From positions 1-35,114 of the forward strand of contig NZ_JAEUAT010000032.1 of the NCBI RefSeq assembly GCF_019511525.1: a DNA stretch of 35,114 nt, given 5' to 3'. The notes beneath the pieces were generated by a model. It was given only the letters and a program-made list of their open reading frames with translations, did no database searches and had not been told where the DNA came from. This document shows positions 32,001 to 35,114 of the stretch, piece by piece. Source of the stretch: Rhizobium cauense (lineage in GTDB: Bacteria > Pseudomonadota > Alphaproteobacteria > Rhizobiales > Rhizobiaceae). How positions within the stretch are numbered: position 1 is the first letter of the stretch; the number at the start of each line of letters is the position of its first letter. The position numbers and the translations under genes were made by a program.

Positions 32001-35000
32001 GCGGAAGCTCCCGCAATGACACGCTCATCGGCGGTGAAGGCGACGATACGCTGTGGGGGGGCGCTGGCGACGACCGGCTCGAAGGGGGCTTCGGCGTCGA
32101 TCACCTGCATGGTGGTGACGGCGACGACATCATCACCGACAGCGGCACGGATGTCGGCGCGGCAGACGTCATCCACGGCGATGCCGGCGAGGACGTCATC
32201 AATGGCGGCAACGGTCTCGACCTGATCTTCGGCGGTGATGATAGCGACTTCATCTACGGCGGCAGCGAAAGCAAGACGATCAGCGGTGGGGAAGGCAACG
32301 ACTTTATTCGTGGTGCGAGCGGCCCAAGCTTTGTTGCCGGCAACGAAGGTGACGACTGGCTCGAAGGCGGCGACGGCTTCGATACGCTTGCCGGCGAAAA
32401 CTCGGAACTGTTCTTCAATTCGACCATCATCGGTCACGACGTCCTGAACGGTCGTGGCAACGACAATGACTACGACGCGGAATCCGGCGACGACATCATG
32501 TTCCAGGGGCCGGGCATTCAGCGCAACAACGGCATGGCCGGCTTCGACTGGGCGATCCACAAGGGTGACACTCAGCCTGCCAACTCCGACATGAACATCT
32601 CGATCTTCGTGAACCAGCAGAACAATATCCTTCGAGACCGGTTCGATCTGGTGGAAGGTCTCTCAGGTTGGACCGGAGACGACGTGTTGCGTGGCCGCGA
32701 TGTGGTGATCGGAGCCTATGACGAAAACGGCAACGCGACGCAGGTCGATCCAGACGCGCCGCTGGACTCCTATTCCAACGCGCTCCTTGCCAAGAACCTG
32801 CATCTGATAGACGGACTCGAGGAGTTGACTGCCCACCTTCAGCGCACGCAGGTCACTGTTGCGGGCAAAACCGAAACAATCGTCATGGATACATCAGATG
32901 CTTCGGACATCATTCTCGGTGGCGCTGGCAGCGACGTCATCGAGGGGATGGGCGGCAACGACATTATCGATGGCGACAAGTGGCTGAATGTACGCATTCT
33001 CGTCACTCCGGATACGTCCCGCGGCCAGACCTGGTCGGCATTCAGCATCGATGAGCTCTCCGAGATCCAGGCAAGGATGTATTCGGGCGAGATCAAGCCG
33101 GGGCAATTGCAGATCGTTCGCGAAATCCTTGACGGCGGCGGCGCCGGCGATGTCGATGCAGCTGTCTACTGGGACAGTTTCGACAACTACACGATCACCG
33201 GCAATGCCGATGGCAGCTTGACGGTTGCGCATACAACGGTCGGCCCAGTTGTTGTCGATCCAACCACCGGGCGTGCCCGCGAGGCGGACGGAACCGATCG
33301 CCTGTTCAACATCGAAAAGCTTCAGTTCGCTGACCGGATCGTTGATACGGCCATGTTCTTCAATTCGCCGGCGACAGGTGCACCCGTCATATTGGATCAG
33401 ACGCCCTTGGAAGGGCAGGCTCTGACGCTGAACTTGGCGTCCGTCGCAGACACAAACGGCCTGGGCACCTTCAGCTATCAATGGCAGTCGTCCGCCAATG
33501 GAACGACCTGGACGAGCATTGCGGGCGCGACCAGTGCGTCATTTACCCCGCAAGACCTGCCATTGACCTTCTTCGGGGCTCAAGCTGGACTTCAATTGCG
33601 CGTCATCGTCAGCTTCACAGATGGGTTTGGCAACGCGGAACAGGTTGTCTCAGCGGCCACATCTCCCGTTGGAGTCAACTGGAGCAGTCTGGTCGGCCTG
33701 ACACCGTTCAATGGAACGGAGGGAGATGATGTCGCGAACGGCGCACTTTTGGGTGAGACCCTGAACGGCAACGGCGGAAATGACGCACTGAACGGTGGCG
33801 GTGGTGCCGACACCATCGCCGGCGGTGCCGGCAATGACACGATCAATGGTGGTGCCGGTGGCGATACGGCCGTCTTCAACGGGCCAATCACGAACTATCG
33901 CTTTGCTGCGACGCTCGTCGGTCAGACCTTCACAGTGACGGTGACGGATACGACCGGTGCAGATGGGATCGATACGCTGACCTCGGTCGAGACGCTGCGC
34001 TTTGCAGGTGTAAACTATGCGATTGTGGCGGGCAACAATGCTGCCAACACCAACCTTAACGGTGCAGTCGGAGCGACCGGATCGCAGGCCATCTTCGGAC
34101 TTGACAGTGTCGATACCATCAATGGCGGTGCTGGTAACGACTTTATCGATGCGGGCGCGGGCTCTGACACGATCACTCAAACCGGCAGCACAGGCGGTCG
34201 CGATATTGTCGATGGCGGCGCCGGTGTCGATACCTATCGGTTGAATGGAGACACGGGTGCAGAGACCTTCCGGATCTATACCCGGACCGAAGCTCTTGCG
34301 CAGATCACCGGTCTGGTACTGAGTGCCGAAACCGAGATTGTCATCACCCGAAACGGCACCACGGCGAACACCGTGATCGCCGAGCTAGACAACATAGAGG
34401 AGATATTTGTCAGTACCCTCAATGTCAGCGCGCCCGGCGGTATCGGGGGCGGTGCAGTCGGAGGCGACAGCGTGGTGGTTATCGGAGATTTCAGCACGAC
34501 AAGTCTCAATCTCAATACCATTACCATTGACGGCGATGTCGGCAATGACGTGATCGACATCTCGGCGCTTACCTCCGCCCACCGTATCGTCTTCCGGTCG
34601 AACGGCGGTCAGGACACCATTATCGGGACGCTCAGATCACAAGACGTCATCGAGCTGCCACAGGGCGCGACCGCAGCCAGCTACAGTACCGCCACCGATG
34701 AAGCCGGCATGACGACTCTGAGCAATCCGACGACCGGACATTCGATCAGCTTCCATGCCGCTGGAACACCTCAGTTGATTGAGGCTCAGCCTCATGACGA
34801 TGATGACGGCGACGACGACGATCAGAACCAGGGTGGCGATGACGATGATGACGGCGACGACGGCAGCTCGGGCGGCGGCGATGATGACGACAACTCCTCT
34901 GGTGGGGACGACGATGACGACGGCACAACGCCGTTGCCGGTTGCGGCACGGACGTTGATCGGGACAGTGGCTGCGGATGTCCTTGTTGGTGCCGGTGGTG

Positions 35001-35114
35001 CCGATACGATCCTTGGTGGTGGTGCCGGTGATATCGTGGTCGGCGATGCCGGGTCGGATATCCTCAAGGGTGAGGACGGTGACGACGTGGTGACAGCCGG
35101 TGACGGCGACGACA
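29096..35114 (+). CDS. Giant secreted RTX protein with an animal-type haem peroxidase domain (3' end beyond window)
   Basis: At least 2006 residues are seen and the frame is open at the edge. There is no Sec signal, as expected for type I secretion. After a helical, Ala-rich N-terminal region, the peroxidase-cyclooxygenase domain spans about residues 240-900. It has F-G-Q254-F-F-D257-H258-G (distal His, haem-linking Asp), G-D-G-R500-G-N-E503 (catalytic Arg and Glu), H-H-E-H-N-R, and Y-R-F-G-H624 (proximal haem His). Ca-binding G-G-x-G-x-D repeats start at about 969 and return in several blocks. An Ig-like segment (F-S-Y-Q-W-Q) lies near 1460, and a poly-Asp linker at 1900-1942 precedes another RTX block. 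Bacterial proteins of this type (peroxicins) include the RTX haem peroxidase of Pseudomonas putida. GGAGG precedes the ATG. Confidence 0.93.
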   Translation, partial: MVQLNKHDLEFILKQIKVAEAHASGTSLTELVSSQLVPYGLRTVDGSFNNLAPGQEHYGSSDQVMQRLLDAQFNPAEGAPAGLHGPSFPGTPGSSYAQTSGSVYDSQPRVISNLVVDQSIANPATMISALINLGHSDPYSVLAVPANAAAYAAALSAFEDYKAAEKSLAAAKGALAALFFGPPPSPDAIAAAEEAVELAEGIVTSTSSAKLAAYEVMEQALGVTMEGDSVLIPNVSADLGDTAPFNGFFTLFGQFFDHGLDLVSKGGSGTVYIPLHPDDPLYVPGSPTNFMVLTRAQNQPGADGIIGTADDVREHTNETTPWIDLNQVYTSNPSHQVFLREYVLVDAKPVATGHMLEGINGGPPTWADVKAQALNILGIELTDRDVLRVPAVATDLYGEFVRGANGFPQLVTSTGSIEGDLTNPAEASSALSAGRAFLNDIAHTAAPVFADTDGDPTTLPALMPDDDLVAGNAVPVDNRGNNLAYDNELLDAHYIVGDGRGNENIGLTSVHHLFHHEHNRQIDAIKQELISGPDADVAFLNEWLLQPVDALPSSQAEIDALVWDGERLFQAGRFSTEMVYQHLVFEEFARAVSPNIDPFVFSNSVDIDPAIAAEFAHVVYRFGHSMLTEDVSRLNLLLGTDGEVTAQEQADVKLMDAFLNPIMFAQSGVDAEAAAGAILRGMSRQVGNEIDEYVTDALRNNLVGLPLDLAALNMTRARETGVPSLNAARRDFYAQTQDSMLKPYESWFDFALSLKNPASLINFIAAYGTHTTIANATTLEDKRAAATALVLGGTGAPEDRLDFLNGRGAWASLQNGVTTTGLDTVDFWIGGLAEKKMPFGGMLGSTFNFVFEAQMEKLQNGDRFYYLSRTQGLNLLNELEADSFAQLVMRNTDTEDQNVHLNGAAFQTANYVLEIDQAKQFNAGLGSVDPTGTNPILQAINPLVIRQDLDGDGTVDYLRFTGGEHVVLGGSSRNDTLIGGEGDDTLWGGAGDDRLEGGFGVDHLHGGDGDDIITDSGTDVGAADVIHGDAGEDVINGGNGLDLIFGGDDSDFIYGGSESKTISGGEGNDFIRGASGPSFVAGNEGDDWLEGGDGFDTLAGENSELFFNSTIIGHDVLNGRGNDNDYDAESGDDIMFQGPGIQRNNGMAGFDWAIHKGDTQPANSDMNISIFVNQQNNILRDRFDLVEGLSGWTGDDVLRGRDVVIGAYDENGNATQVDPDAPLDSYSNALLAKNLHLIDGLEELTAHLQRTQVTVAGKTETIVMDTSDASDIILGGAGSDVIEGMGGNDIIDGDKWLNVRILVTPDTSRGQTWSAFSIDELSEIQARMYSGEIKPGQLQIVREILDGGGAGDVDAAVYWDSFDNYTITGNADGSLTVAHTTVGPVVVDPTTGRAREADGTDRLFNIEKLQFADRIVDTAMFFNSPATGAPVILDQTPLEGQALTLNLASVADTNGLGTFSYQWQSSANGTTWTSIAGATSASFTPQDLPLTFFGAQAGLQLRVIVSFTDGFGNAEQVVSAATSPVGVNWSSLVGLTPFNGTEGDDVANGALLGETLNGNGGNDALNGGGGADTIAGGAGNDTINGGAGGDTAVFNGPITNYRFAATLVGQTFTVTVTDTTGADGIDTLTSVETLRFAGVNYAIVAGNNAANTNLNGAVGATGSQAIFGLDSVDTINGGAGNDFIDAGAGSDTITQTGSTGGRDIVDGGAGVDTYRLNGDTGAETFRIYTRTEALAQITGLVLSAETEIVITRNGTTANTVIAELDNIEEIFVSTLNVSAPGGIGGGAVGGDSVVVIGDFSTTSLNLNTITIDGDVGNDVIDISALTSAHRIVFRSNGGQDTIIGTLRSQDVIELPQGATAASYSTATDEAGMTTLSNPTTGHSISFHAAGTPQLIEAQPHDDDDGDDDDQNQGGDDDDDGDDGSSGGGDDDDNSSGGDDDDDGTTPLPVAARTLIGTVAADVLVGAGGADTILGGGAGDIVVGDAGSDILKGEDGDDVVTAGDGDD
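32000..32397 (+). repeat. First RTX calcium-binding repeat block
   Basis: The encoded nonapeptide-like repeats (G-G-x-G-x-D-x-L/I-x) run from about residue 969 to 1101, for example G-G-E-G-D-D-T-L-W, G-G-A-G-D-D-R-L-E and G-G-D-G-D-D-I-I. They would fold as a parallel beta roll once Ca2+ is bound outside the cell, which also drives type I secretion. Confidence 0.9.
32906..32981 (+). repeat. Second, short RTX block
   Basis: The sequence encodes I-L-G-G-A-G-S-D-V-I-E-G-M-G-G-N-D-I-I-D-G-D, about three RTX units, set between non-repeat segments of the peroxidase protein. Confidence 0.8.
33716..33868 (+). repeat. Third RTX block
   Basis: Repeats such as L-N-G-N-G-G-N-D-A, L-N-G-G-G-G-A-D-T, I-A-G-G-A-G-N-D-T and I-N-G-G-A-G-G-D-T follow the Ig-like segment. 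A fourth small block lies near 34118-34170 (I-N-G-G-A-G-N-D-F). Confidence 0.85.
34793..34921 (+). repeat. Asp-rich low-complexity linker in the peroxidase gene
   Basis: GAC/GAT-rich DNA encodes about 43 residues (1900-1942) made mostly of Asp with Gly and Ser. It separates the upstream domains from another RTX block that begins about 34955 and runs off the window. It may be a flexible linker, a Ca2+ buffer or a recombination-prone tract. Confidence 0.85.
34955..35114 (+). repeat. Last visible RTX block (continues past the window)
   Basis: The encoded units L-I-G-T-V-A-A-D-V-L, V-G-A-G-G-A-D-T-I-L, G-G-G-A-G-D-I-V-V and L-K-G-E-D-G-D-D-V-V continue to the end of the window, so the C-terminal part and the secretion signal lie outside. 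Confidence 0.85.

Noticed and set aside
31874..32560. A 228-codon minus-strand frame opposite the RTX repeats
   Set aside because: It is the antisense of the glycine/Asp repeats (Val/Ala-rich) and has no independent support.

Overview
The window looks like an accessory or plasmid-type region of a rhizobial alphaproteobacterium (Hyphomicrobiales: Rhizobium, Ensifer, Mesorhizobium or a relative). The reasons are the GC-rich coding bias, the gene families (urease with an SLC14-type urea transporter and HupE/UreJ, a GcvA-like LysR regulator, YghU-type glutathione transferase, a giant RTX animal-type peroxidase) and a GAAC-N7-GAAC direct repeat that matches the alphaproteobacterial LexA box. No rRNA, tRNA, CRISPR array or complete insertion sequence was seen. 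The genus is an inference.

Layout. 0.5-3.3 kb: scattered small genes, namely an alpha/beta hydrolase behind a palindromic leader, a ribosome-modulation-factor-like protein, an unannotated 59-residue membrane protein, a helical unknown and a periplasmic cytochrome c. 3.3-4.5 kb: four tightly coupled small unknown genes behind a promoter whose -10 lies inside a LexA-box-like repeat. 4.6-9.4 kb: a convergent SbcD/YhaO nuclease and YhaN/SbcC-like ATPase pair. 9.6-10.3 kb: a ParD antitoxin next to a decayed ParE toxin gene. 10.5-15.3 kb: a DEDDh exonuclease, a divergent S-adenosylhomocysteine-hydrolase-like protein with its LysR regulator, an unknown basic protein, and an exported MsrB. The gap after the LysR gene holds two strong hairpins.

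15.8-24.4 kb is one long leftward gene series: GntP-type permease, ureJ, ureF, a YqhA/UPF0114 membrane protein, ureD, ureA, ureB, ureC, urea transporter, ureG. Together these give urea uptake, the nickel urease core (ureABC), its maturation proteins (UreD, UreF, UreG) and a likely nickel permease. The usual nickel chaperone gene ureE is absent.

24.9-35.1 kb: a YghU-type glutathione transferase, a 780-base gap, then a NarL/NarX-like two-component pair reading left. Divergent from it is a very large secreted protein, open at the window edge (more than 2006 residues). It has an N-terminal animal-type haem peroxidase domain, several glycine-rich Ca-binding RTX blocks, an Ig-like segment and a poly-Asp linker. 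Type I secretion is expected, but no transporter genes are in view. The two-component pair is a candidate regulator of the peroxidase, by position only.
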